This document shows, in pieces, positions 8,351 to 15,532 of a stretch of DNA of 64,000 nucleotides (the stretch's first letter is position 1; each line of letters begins with the position of its first letter). This DNA is from Verrucomicrobiaceae bacterium (GTDB taxonomy: Bacteria > Verrucomicrobiota > Verrucomicrobiia > Verrucomicrobiales > Verrucomicrobiaceae), in NCBI GenBank assembly GCA_027490195.1, contig JAIXYN010000046.1, positions 62,001 to 126,000 on the forward strand. The letters run 5' to 3'. The translations under genes and the position numbers were made by a program. Under the pieces are notes generated by a model. That model was not told where the DNA came from and searched no databases. It saw only the letters and a list, made by a program, of their open reading frames with translations.

Positions 8351-9286
8351 ATGACTGCACTGCTTCTTGATCCCATCTACCAGCAGCATGACCCGGGGCC
8401 GGGGCATCCTGAGAGCGTTAAGCGCCATGTGGCGATCACGCAGGCGCTGACGGATTCCGGCCTCGTTGGCAAAACACAGGTCATCGCGCCTCGTGCGGCG
8501 ACGCTGGATGAACTCGCGCTCTGCCATGATCGCGGTTACATCGCCATGGCCAGGCAGGATGTTGAATCGGGCCTTGATGACCTCAGCACTGGCGACACTG
8601 CCATCTGCGACAGATCCTATGACGTGGCGGTTCAGGCTGTCGGCGGTGTTTTGAATGCCGTTGATGCCGTTTTCGCCGGGAAGGTCAAAAACGCCTTCTG
8701 TGCCGTGCGCCCGCCCGGACATCATGCACGACCCGCGCAGGGCATGGGCTTCTGCCTATTCAACAACATCGCCATTGCCGCGCGTCATGCGCAGCAGAAG
8801 CATGGCGCGCAAAAAGTCGCCATCGTCGATTGGGACGTCCATCACGGCAACGGCACGCAGGACATCTTTTATGAGGACGGGAGCGTGCTGTTTTGCAGCA
8901 CGCACCAGAGCCCGCTCTACCCCTTTACCGGCCATGCCAACGAGACTGGTAAGGGCAAGGGCCTGGGAAGCACGCTGAACCTCCCCTTCCCCGCCCGCAC
9001 TGGCATGAGCACCCTTGGTGCCGCCTTCACAGACCGTTTGCTGCCTGCCATCGACAAGTTCAAACCGGACCTGATCCTCATCTCCGCCGGCTTTGACTCC
9101 CGCATCGATGATCCGCTCGGCCAGTTCCGCCTCACCGATGATGATTTCGTTGCGCTGACCAAGCTCTTGCTCGAATCCGCGAAAACTCACTGCCAAAGCC
9201 GTCTCGTCTCCATCCTCGAAGGCGGTTACAACCTTCAGGGCCTCGCCAGCGCCGTGACGCATCACGTGCGGACGCTGCTTGGATAA
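8351..9286 (+). CDS. Histone-deacetylase-family zinc amidohydrolase
   Basis: Arginase/deacetylase-fold hydrolase, relative of class II HDACs, bacterial acetylpolyamine amidohydrolases and AcuC; it removes acyl groups from amines or lysines. Of 311 residues, the active-site parts are all there: RPPGHHARP with the His pair at 124-125, the zinc ligands Asp162 and His164 in DWDVHHGNG, Asp254 in FDSRIDDPLG, and the transition-state Tyr293 in EGGYN. Length is normal for a single-domain member. The substrate (polyamine, acetoin-related or protein) cannot be told from sequence. No signal peptide, so cytoplasmic. It stands alone between rph and moxR. Confidence 0.93.
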   Translation: MTALLLDPIYQQHDPGPGHPESVKRHVAITQALTDSGLVGKTQVIAPRAATLDELALCHDRGYIAMARQDVESGLDDLSTGDTAICDRSYDVAVQAVGGVLNAVDAVFAGKVKNAFCAVRPPGHHARPAQGMGFCLFNNIAIAARHAQQKHGAQKVAIVDWDVHHGNGTQDIFYEDGSVLFCSTHQSPLYPFTGHANETGKGKGLGSTLNLPFPARTGMSTLGAAFTDRLLPAIDKFKPDLILISAGFDSRIDDPLGQFRLTDDDFVALTKLLLESAKTHCQSRLVSILEGGYNLQGLASAVTHHVRTLLG

Positions 9287-9388
9287 GCAAACCCAAGTTT
9301 CTGTGGCGTTGACAGTTTATTTACACACACCGCCCTTGTCAGGACGCCCGTTTTCTGGTGCCATGTGGCAGCATTCCTAAAATCACCT

Positions 9389-10396
9389 ATGTCCAACTCT
9401 CCGCTTCCGCAAGACGACGTCGCCGCCATTGATGAGCTTCGCAAAGTTTACGTCCAGCTCTGCGACGAGCTCAAGAAGATCATCGTCGGCCAGGAGAAGG
9501 TCGTTGAGCAGCTTGCCATCTGCCTCTTTGCCCGCGGGCATGCGCTGCTGATGGGCGTGCCTGGTCTGGCCAAGACGCTGCTGATCTCACGGCTCGCGGA
9601 AACGATGTCGCTCAGCTTCAGCCGCATTCAGTTCACGCCTGACCTAATGCCCATGGACATCACCGGCACCGACATCTTGCAGGAACTACCCGGTGGCAAA
9701 CGCGCCTTTGAATTCGCCAAGGGCCCGGTGTTTGCCAACATCGTCCTCGCCGATGAAATCAACCGCGCCCCCGCCAAGACCCAGGCGGCCATGCTGGAGG
9801 CCATGCAGGAGCACAAGGTCACCGTCGCCGGCCGCACGTACACGCTTGATTCGCCGTTCTTCGTCCTCGCCACGCAGAATCCCATCGAGCAGGAAGGCAC
9901 TTACCCGCTGCCCGAAGCGCAGCTGGACCGTTTCATGTTCATGATCGGGGTCGAATATCCGAGCCGCGATGAGGAGATCGCCATCGCCCGCAGCACCACC
10001 GGCGCGAGCCTGCCGAAACTCGAACACATCCTCGACGGCCCGAAGGTCATCGCCTTCCAGGAGCTCGTGCGCCGCGTGCCCGTGCCGGATCATATCTATG
10101 AGTTTGCGGTTGATCTTGTGCGCAAGACACGCCCTGCCAGCAGTGAAGCGCCCGCGTGGCTGAAGCCACTGGTCAGCTGGGGTGCTGGGCCACGTGCCGT
10201 GCAGTATTTGATCCTGGGTGCGAAGGCCCGCGCTGCGCTATATGGCAGCTACATGGTGCGAATGGAGGATATTATGGAGGTGGCTGAGCCGGTGCTGAGG
10301 CACCGCGTGATGACGACGTTTACTGCGGAGAGCGATGGCATCAGCAGCAGGGATGTGGCGAAGAGATTGGTGGAGGAATTGGCGAAGGCTGGGTGA
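9389..10396 (+). CDS. MoxR-family AAA+ ATPase
   Basis: First gene of the 19-kb cluster. MoxR ATPases act as chaperones that remodel or load cofactors into partners, usually with vWA proteins encoded beside them. Residues about 55-65 hold Walker A (GVPGLAKT), about 117-125 Walker B (IVLADEINRAP), then sensor-1 (LATQNPIEQEGTYPLPEAQL) and the C-terminal lid with WGAGPRAVQYLILGAKARA. ATG 9389 is chosen because homology starts with MSNSPLPQDD; an earlier GTG at 9365 is in the leader. TAAAAT at 9378-9383 could be a -10 very close to the start codon. The normal partner, a DUF58 protein, comes after an inserted four-helix-bundle gene. Confidence 0.95.
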   Translation: MSNSPLPQDDVAAIDELRKVYVQLCDELKKIIVGQEKVVEQLAICLFARGHALLMGVPGLAKTLLISRLAETMSLSFSRIQFTPDLMPMDITGTDILQELPGGKRAFEFAKGPVFANIVLADEINRAPAKTQAAMLEAMQEHKVTVAGRTYTLDSPFFVLATQNPIEQEGTYPLPEAQLDRFMFMIGVEYPSRDEEIAIARSTTGASLPKLEHILDGPKVIAFQELVRRVPVPDHIYEFAVDLVRKTRPASSEAPAWLKPLVSWGAGPRAVQYLILGAKARAALYGSYMVRMEDIMEVAEPVLRHRVMTTFTAESDGISSRDVAKRLVEELAKAG

Positions 10397-10408
10397 TTTT
10401 GTTTCCGG

Positions 10409-10963
10409 ATCGTCCTCGTCCTCCTACTCGAACTCGTCCTCCCCTTTCAGTTGTTCCTTCTTCACCAAACTCTCCATTCCATGCCCGATACCCGCCAGTT
10501 CGATCATGAAAAACTCCAGGTTTACCAGCTTGAACTCGAATTTATCGGTTGGCTCACTGACCTGTTTGTCGAAGTGCAAGCGTCCAAAACTCCACGGCTT
10601 GCCGAAGTCCTGGATCAACTTGATCGCGCCAGCCTTTCCGCACTCTTAAACACAGCGGAAGGCAATGGTCGCCGCGCCACCCAGCAGCGTGTGCGCTTCT
10701 TCGATGACGCACGTGGCTCAGCTACTGAGTGCGCCGCTTGCCTGGATGCAATTGTCGCGAAGAAGGCATGCAGGAAGGAAAGAGTTCTGAGTGGGAAAGA
10801 CATGCTGCTAAGTGTGGTTTCGATATTGAGCGCACTCATCATTCGTTTTGAAGGAACTTCCGTGAAATCATCTCATCGCAGTGCTTCGGCGGCTGGGGCG
10901 CGGAAAAAATCCTCACCCCAATCCTTCCGGGAGGAGGAGACGGAGTAGGAGGAAGAGGAGGAT
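10409..10963 (+). mobile_element. Candidate four-helix-bundle gene cassette bounded by 36-bp imperfect inverted repeats
   Basis: The left arm (10409-10444, pyrimidine-rich, CTC/GTC triplets) and the right arm (10928-10963, purine-rich) are reverse complements at 29 of 36 positions without gaps; the longest shared run is TCCTCCTACTC. The only gene inside is a four-helix-bundle protein whose stop lies within the right arm. The whole 555-base block fits in the gap between moxR (stop 10396) and its usual partner gene (start 10979). The inverted repeat is seen directly; mobility is inference, because no transposase is present and no target-site duplication was found. Confidence 0.5.
10481..10948 (+). 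CDS. Four-helix-bundle protein (23S rRNA intervening-sequence / S23 family)
   Basis: 155 residues from ATG 10481; the earlier start at 10451 is not homologous. The family pattern is clear: HEKLQVYQLELEFIGW in helix 1, then LDRASLSALLNTAEGNGRR with the hallmark NxAEGNGR loop, FFDDARGSATECAACLD in helix 3, and a hydrophobic last helix (LLSVVSILSALI). Family members were first described in intervening sequences of 23S rRNA genes and also occur as free-standing genes of unknown function; they may bind nucleic acid. The Ser/Lys-rich C-terminal 35 residues are partly encoded by the right inverted repeat. It interrupts the otherwise conserved moxR-DUF58 pair. Confidence 0.88.
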   Translation: MPDTRQFDHEKLQVYQLELEFIGWLTDLFVEVQASKTPRLAEVLDQLDRASLSALLNTAEGNGRRATQQRVRFFDDARGSATECAACLDAIVAKKACRKERVLSGKDMLLSVVSILSALIIRFEGTSVKSSHRSASAAGARKKSSPQSFREEETE

Positions 10964-10978
10964 TTATTCTCGAAACGT

Positions 10979-11881
10979 ATGCCCTCTGAAACTCGCTCCT
11001 TTTTAGACCCCGCGGTCCTCTCGCGACTCATGGCGCTCCCGCTGAACGCCCGTCACGCCATGCTCGGCGGAGTTTCCGGCAAGCATCGCAGCCCCGTGCG
11101 CGGCTCGTCCCTCGAATTCGCCCAGTACCGCAAGTACGTCCCCGGCGATGACACCCGCCGTCTCGACTGGCGCACCTGGGGCCGCAGTGACCGGTTTTAC
11201 ATCAAGGAATTCGAAGCCGACACCAACCTGCGTCTCTGCCTGCTGATGGACACCAGCGGCAGCATGAACTACGGCCCCGCAGGCAGCACCCGCTTTGACT
11301 ACGCGCGCAAGCTCGCCGGCACGCTCGGCTACGTGGCCGCGCAGCAGGGCGATGCGGTGGGGCTGTGGAGTCTCGCGGAGAAGCCCGTGGAGATCCCCGC
11401 CAAGCGCGGTGCTTCGCATCTCGGACTCGTGCTCGATCAAATGGCTGGTATCCAACCTGTCGGTGGCACCACGCTGCTCACGGCCTTGCATGATGCTGCT
11501 GAAAAGATCCGCCAGCGAGCTCTCGTCATCATCTTCTCAGATCTCTTTGTGCCGCCTGCCGAACTGAAGTCCGCCGTTCAGCACCTGCGCTTTCGCAAGC
11601 ACGATGTCGCCGTCTTCCATCTCCTCGACCAGCAGGAACTCGACTTCGACTTCGACCGCCCCGCCCGCTTCATCGACATGGAAGGCGGCGAAGCCATCCT
11701 CGCCGACCCCAGCCTCATCGCCCGCAACTACCGCGAAGCCGTCCGCCAGTACATGCACGAGATTGACGAACTCGTCCGCACGACCGCCATCGACTACCAC
11801 CGCGTCAAGCTGCACGAGAAGTATGATGATGTGCTCGCGAAGTTTCTGCTGGCGCGCATTCAGAAGAAGGGGGGAAGGTGA
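10979..11881 (+). CDS. DUF58 / vWA-like MoxR partner protein
   Basis: 300 residues. The DUF58 signature GDDTRRLDWRTWGRSDRFYI is at about 56-75, followed by a vWA-like domain whose metal-ion-dependent adhesion site reads LLMDTSGSM (about 90-98). DUF58 proteins are encoded directly after moxR in many phyla and are thought to be the ATPase's partner; their biochemical role is not settled. No signal peptide or membrane helix is obvious. Its stop overlaps the start of the next gene (TGATG at 11879-11883), indicating translational coupling. No Shine-Dalgarno precedes ATG 10979; the right end of the inserted cassette is only 15 bases upstream. Confidence 0.93.
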   Translation: MPSETRSFLDPAVLSRLMALPLNARHAMLGGVSGKHRSPVRGSSLEFAQYRKYVPGDDTRRLDWRTWGRSDRFYIKEFEADTNLRLCLLMDTSGSMNYGPAGSTRFDYARKLAGTLGYVAAQQGDAVGLWSLAEKPVEIPAKRGASHLGLVLDQMAGIQPVGGTTLLTALHDAAEKIRQRALVIIFSDLFVPPAELKSAVQHLRFRKHDVAVFHLLDQQELDFDFDRPARFIDMEGGEAILADPSLIARNYREAVRQYMHEIDELVRTTAIDYHRVKLHEKYDDVLAKFLLARIQKKGGR

Positions 11882-12828
11882 TGCTCACAAAGAGATCCAA
11901 ATCTGAATTTGAATACATTGATGTACTGCTGGTGCTCGCTCTGTTGGCCATAGGTGGATGGCAGATGTACACGGCCTGGAACAATCCGCGCCATGTGGGT
12001 TGGATACCAAGCGCGACAGTCTCAATGATCGGCAGCATGGCTTGTGCATGGGTAATCTGGAAAAGGCGGGGGACACAGCGCTCCTCACTCCTTCCCATCA
12101 TGTTGGTTTTGAACTCATCCATCCTAGTCGAGCACATTCTCAAATGGCAGGCAGGGGAAGAGGGTCCGGTTTTGACAGTGGTCAATGGTCTCTTGGTTGC
12201 ATTTTTGCTGTGGGTCATGACCTCGGAGGAAATCACTCATCGAAAATTCCTCGCCTTGGAGGCAGCCTATGATCTGAAGCCCTTTGCACCGGAGCAACCG
12301 TCTACATCTCCTTTCGAAACCCCAGTGATTTCTCATGGCGAAGAACGGAGTCCTGATTTGCCTGAACAGGCCACACTTCACACCTTCAGACGCCAGCCGC
12401 ATTACAGCTTCATGCGCCCAATGGATTTCGCGTGGTTCGTTTTTTTGCTGATAGCGAATGCATGGATACTTGTCAGCCTATGGCCTTTGAAAACTCATTT
12501 TCAGGCATGGCCCGTTATGATGGTGATCATGCCAGGAGCGACTGCCTGGTATGCCTGGATACGCTCCAAGCGCAGAAACCTTTGTGCCGATTCAGGAGAA
12601 CTCTTGCTGAGCGTCTTAATCCCACAGACAATTCATCTGATTTATAATCAGATGAATCATCCCAACAGCGAATTGCTTCTTTCCACGTGTGTTTTTGCAG
12701 TTCTGCTGCCCTACATCGCAAGGCAGGTTTGGCGTGCCCCGGGTGTTGCTAAAAAGCTGGAAGAGGATCTGGCAACCCAACTTCATGCGAAGGCAGCCCC
12801 CCGCTTCACGCATATCGACACCCCATGA
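11881..12828 (+). CDS. Polytopic membrane protein of unknown function
   Basis: 315 residues from ATG 11881 (a GTG one codon earlier is possible). About seven hydrophobic segments fall in two blocks (roughly 15-115 and 185-290), separated by a hydrophilic loop rich in Glu/Pro. Base composition looks lower in GC than the neighbours, particularly the first 150 and last 250 bases. It occupies the place where MoxR clusters of other phyla often carry a DUF4381- or DUF4159-type gene, but I see no motif that would assign it. Translationally coupled to the DUF58 gene. Function unknown; an envelope partner of the MoxR/vWA proteins is the simplest guess. Confidence 0.75.
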   Translation: MLTKRSKSEFEYIDVLLVLALLAIGGWQMYTAWNNPRHVGWIPSATVSMIGSMACAWVIWKRRGTQRSSLLPIMLVLNSSILVEHILKWQAGEEGPVLTVVNGLLVAFLLWVMTSEEITHRKFLALEAAYDLKPFAPEQPSTSPFETPVISHGEERSPDLPEQATLHTFRRQPHYSFMRPMDFAWFVFLLIANAWILVSLWPLKTHFQAWPVMMVIMPGATAWYAWIRSKRRNLCADSGELLLSVLIPQTIHLIYNQMNHPNSELLLSTCVFAVLLPYIARQVWRAPGVAKKLEEDLATQLHAKAAPRFTHIDTP

Positions 12829-12859
12829 AGACACATTGCCCAACCGCCTAATCCGGCGA

Positions 12860-12888
12860 TTGATTCGCCTTCAAACAATTGTTACACT
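12860..12888 (+). promoter_or_regulatory. Internal promoter for the first toxin-antitoxin pair
   Basis: TTGATT (12860-12865), 17 bases, TACACT (12883-12888). The start codon at 12895 is 7 bases after the -10, so a leaderless message is predicted. It would let the pair be expressed independently of the long operon. Confidence 0.45.
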
Positions 12889-12894
12889 TTTAAT

Positions 12895-13125
12895 ATGAGC
12901 ACTGTGATCGTCCCCATATCCGATGAAAATCTGGAGTTCCTTCAGACTTGGACCAAGGCCAATGGCATGACGCCGGAGAGTTACTTTAGCGCCCAGGTGG
13001 AGTCTTTGCGCAGGCAGGAAGGCCGGCCCATCCATCCTGCGCTGATTCGTGCCACAGGTGTGATCAGGGACGACGTTGACGGCCGGCAGGCCTATCTGGA
13101 GCACATGGCAAAAAAACATTCATGA
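12895..13125 (+). CDS. Small antitoxin-like protein paired with a PIN toxin
   Basis: 76 residues. The N-terminus (STVIVPISDENLEFLQTWTK) resembles a short strand followed by a helix as in ribbon-helix-helix antitoxins, and the acidic C-terminal half could wrap around a toxin. The four-base overlap with the downstream PIN-domain gene (stop at 13123-13125, next start 13122) is typical of VapBC-type modules. The antitoxin assignment rests mostly on size and context; sequence recognition is weak. No Shine-Dalgarno, with the promoter directly upstream. Confidence 0.6.
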   Translation: MSTVIVPISDENLEFLQTWTKANGMTPESYFSAQVESLRRQEGRPIHPALIRATGVIRDDVDGRQAYLEHMAKKHS

Positions 13126-13541
13126 CCATCCTTGTGGACATCAATGTGCTGCTGGATGTCTTTCAAAGACGCCAGCCCTTTTATGTCCACTCACTGGCCG
13201 TGATGAACGAGGTGATGACCGGATCATTGAAGGGCGTATGTCCGAGCCATGGGCTGGCCACCCTGTTTTACTTGATCGAAAAAGCAGCGGCCACCGCCGA
13301 TGCGGAGACTGCGATTGATGAAGTTCTGGCGCATTTCGAAGTGGTGGGCATTCATACCCAGGAGTGGCAGAAGGCCAGGAAACTGCAGATGACTGATCTG
13401 GAGGATGCCGGGGTGGCAATAACCGCCGAGGTCGCTGGAGCCTCTTTTATTGTGACCAGAAACGTGGCTGATTTTAATGGCTCACCAGTAGCCGCGCTCA
13501 CGCCGGAAGCTTTTGGTCAGCGCTTCCTGACGCCCTCGTGA
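13122..13541 (+). CDS. PIN-domain ribonuclease toxin (VapC-like)
   Basis: 139 residues covering one PIN domain. The first conserved Asp is in MTILVDINVLLDVF, a second acidic cluster is ETAIDEV, and the C-terminal acidic motif is MTDLEDAGVAITAEVAGA followed by IVTRNVADF, the usual beta-strand before the last catalytic Asp. PIN toxins cleave tRNA or rRNA using Mg2+; this one should be neutralised by the upstream protein. Its stop overlaps the GTG start of the next vWA gene (13538-13541), so the guest module is translationally fused into the MoxR operon. Confidence 0.85.
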   Translation: MTILVDINVLLDVFQRRQPFYVHSLAVMNEVMTGSLKGVCPSHGLATLFYLIEKAAATADAETAIDEVLAHFEVVGIHTQEWQKARKLQMTDLEDAGVAITAEVAGASFIVTRNVADFNGSPVAALTPEAFGQRFLTPS

Positions 13542-15532
13542 CCTTCCTCATCCCAGCGCTGCTCTTCGCCCTGCCGCTCGCGCTGCTGCCGGTGGTCATT
13601 CATTTGATCCATCTGTACCGGCGGAGGCAGGTGAAGTGGGCGGCGATGATGTTTCTGCAGATGGCGCAGAGGATGAACAAGGGATTGTCGCGGCTGCGGC
13701 AGATTTTGATCCTGGCGTTTCGTGTGCTGGCGGTGGCGGCGATTTTGTTTGTGATCACGAGACCGATGGCGGGCGGTCTGCTTGGCCTTACGGGAGGTGT
13801 GCCGGACACGGTGATTATTCTGCTGGACCGCTCGGCCAGCATGGAGCAGCAGAACCTTGCCAGTGGCACGAGCAAGCGTGCGGCGGGCATTACCAAACTC
13901 GCACAGGCTTTGCGTGATACGGTGGGGGTGCGCTCGAAGCTGGTGCTGATCGAAAATGCGCACCTGCAGCCGCAGTTGCTCGACAAGCCGGAGTCGCTGA
14001 TCGATCTGCCGCTTACCGGACCCACGGACACCACGGCAGATGTGCCCGCGTTGCTGCAAGGTGCGCTGGATTACATCACCACGAATCAAACTGGCCGCAC
14101 CGATGTCTGGGTGCTGAGTGATCTGCGCCAAAGCGACTGGGATGCCGGCAGCGGGCGCTGGCAGGCGCTGCGCAGTGCCTTCGCCACCTTGAAGGGCCTG
14201 CGCCTGCATCTGCTGAGCTATGCGCAGCCTGCAACACAAAACCTCGCCGTCTCGGTGCAGCGTGTCGTGCGCAACGAAACCGCGGGCAAGGCCGAGCTGC
14301 TACTGGATCTGCGCGTGACGCGAGATGCGTCCTCGCGCGAGCCACTGGAGCTGCCGCTGCGGTTTGTGATCAATGATGTGAGCACTACGATCAAAGTGGA
14401 GATGAAGGACTCGCAGCTTGTGATGCAAGGCTATGCCATCCCCATCGACAAAGCGACCAAACGTGGCGCGGGTCGGGTCGAACTGCCGGCCGATGCTTCG
14501 CCGTCTGACAACGTGTACCATTTCGTGTTTGATGAACCGGCAGTGCTGCAGTCGGTGATCTTCAGCGATGATGAAGCCGAGGCTGGACCGCTGCAGGCGG
14601 CGCTGGAGGCCGCGGCTGATCCCACGCGTAAATATGCCGCCACGGTGCTGCCGCCTTCGCGTGCAGCGGAGATTGCGTGGGACGATGTCGCTTTGATAGT
14701 CTGGCATGCGGCGCTGCCGAAGGCGGATGACTTGATTGGCAAACAGCTCATGAATCATTTGAGTTCGGGTCGCAGTGTTCTTTTCCTGCCCACTGAGTCA
14801 GCCAATGCGGAAGCCTTTGGTGGGCTGCACTGGGGTGCATGGAGCAGCGAGAGCAAACCGTCCAGCGTCGAGTGGTGGAGAAATGATGCGGGACTGCTGG
14901 CCAACACCCGCAGCGGCACCGCTCTGCCTGTGGGCGATCTGGAAGTGAGCCGCCGCTGCGAGATCCTAGGTGACGGCACACCGCTGGCACGTCTCACAGG
15001 CAATCTGCCGCTGCTCATGCGCGCTGACATTCCAGGTGATGGCAATGCGTGGTTCCTCGGCGCGCTGCCCGGTTCCGGCTCCTCAAGCCTGGCCCGCGAT
15101 GGCGTGGTGATGTTTGCCATGCTGCACCGCGCGCTGAATGAAGGTGCACGCAGCCTAGGCAAAGCGCAGCAGCGTGAGGCCAGTGCTACTGCTCTGGGCA
15201 GCAGCGATCTGAGTGTGTGGAAACGCAACGGCCCAGCGATCCTCAGCTCTGAGCAGCCGCTGCGCGCCGGCATTGTGGAAAACGGCACCCGGCTTGTCGC
15301 GCTTAATCGACCGCTGCGAGAAGACCAACCCGACACGCTGGGCAAAGCGGCCCTCGCAGAGCTGTTCGCTGGTCTCGACTATCACGTCATCGAAGACCAT
15401 GTCGAAAATGACGCCAGCCTTGCCAGCGAAATCTGGCGCACGTTCCTCTTTGTGATGGCGCTCGCGCTAATGGGCGAGGCGCTGCTGTGCATGCCGGCTA
15501 AGCGCGACACCCAAGTTTCTCCTGCCCGATGA
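13538..15532 (+). CDS. BatA-type membrane protein with vWA domain
   Basis: 664 residues starting at GTG 13538. The N-terminus (LIPALLFALPLALLPVVIHL, then RRRQVKWAAMMFL) is the aerotolerance-regulator N-terminal domain found in BatA-like proteins, with two membrane helices at about 1-25 and 55-80. A vWA domain follows, with MIDAS ILLDRSASM at about 92-100, then a long periplasmic region (about 230-620) and a last membrane helix around 630-655. Proteins of this type are thought to work with MoxR at the membrane. The toxin gene just before it supplies the overlapping stop; the start is right because homology begins there. It overlaps the next gene by four bases. Confidence 0.9.
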   Translation: MTFLIPALLFALPLALLPVVIHLIHLYRRRQVKWAAMMFLQMAQRMNKGLSRLRQILILAFRVLAVAAILFVITRPMAGGLLGLTGGVPDTVIILLDRSASMEQQNLASGTSKRAAGITKLAQALRDTVGVRSKLVLIENAHLQPQLLDKPESLIDLPLTGPTDTTADVPALLQGALDYITTNQTGRTDVWVLSDLRQSDWDAGSGRWQALRSAFATLKGLRLHLLSYAQPATQNLAVSVQRVVRNETAGKAELLLDLRVTRDASSREPLELPLRFVINDVSTTIKVEMKDSQLVMQGYAIPIDKATKRGAGRVELPADASPSDNVYHFVFDEPAVLQSVIFSDDEAEAGPLQAALEAAADPTRKYAATVLPPSRAAEIAWDDVALIVWHAALPKADDLIGKQLMNHLSSGRSVLFLPTESANAEAFGGLHWGAWSSESKPSSVEWWRNDAGLLANTRSGTALPVGDLEVSRRCEILGDGTPLARLTGNLPLLMRADIPGDGNAWFLGALPGSGSSSLARDGVVMFAMLHRALNEGARSLGKAQQREASATALGSSDLSVWKRNGPAILSSEQPLRAGIVENGTRLVALNRPLREDQPDTLGKAALAELFAGLDYHVIEDHVENDASLASEIWRTFLFVMALALMGEALLCMPAKRDTQVSPAR

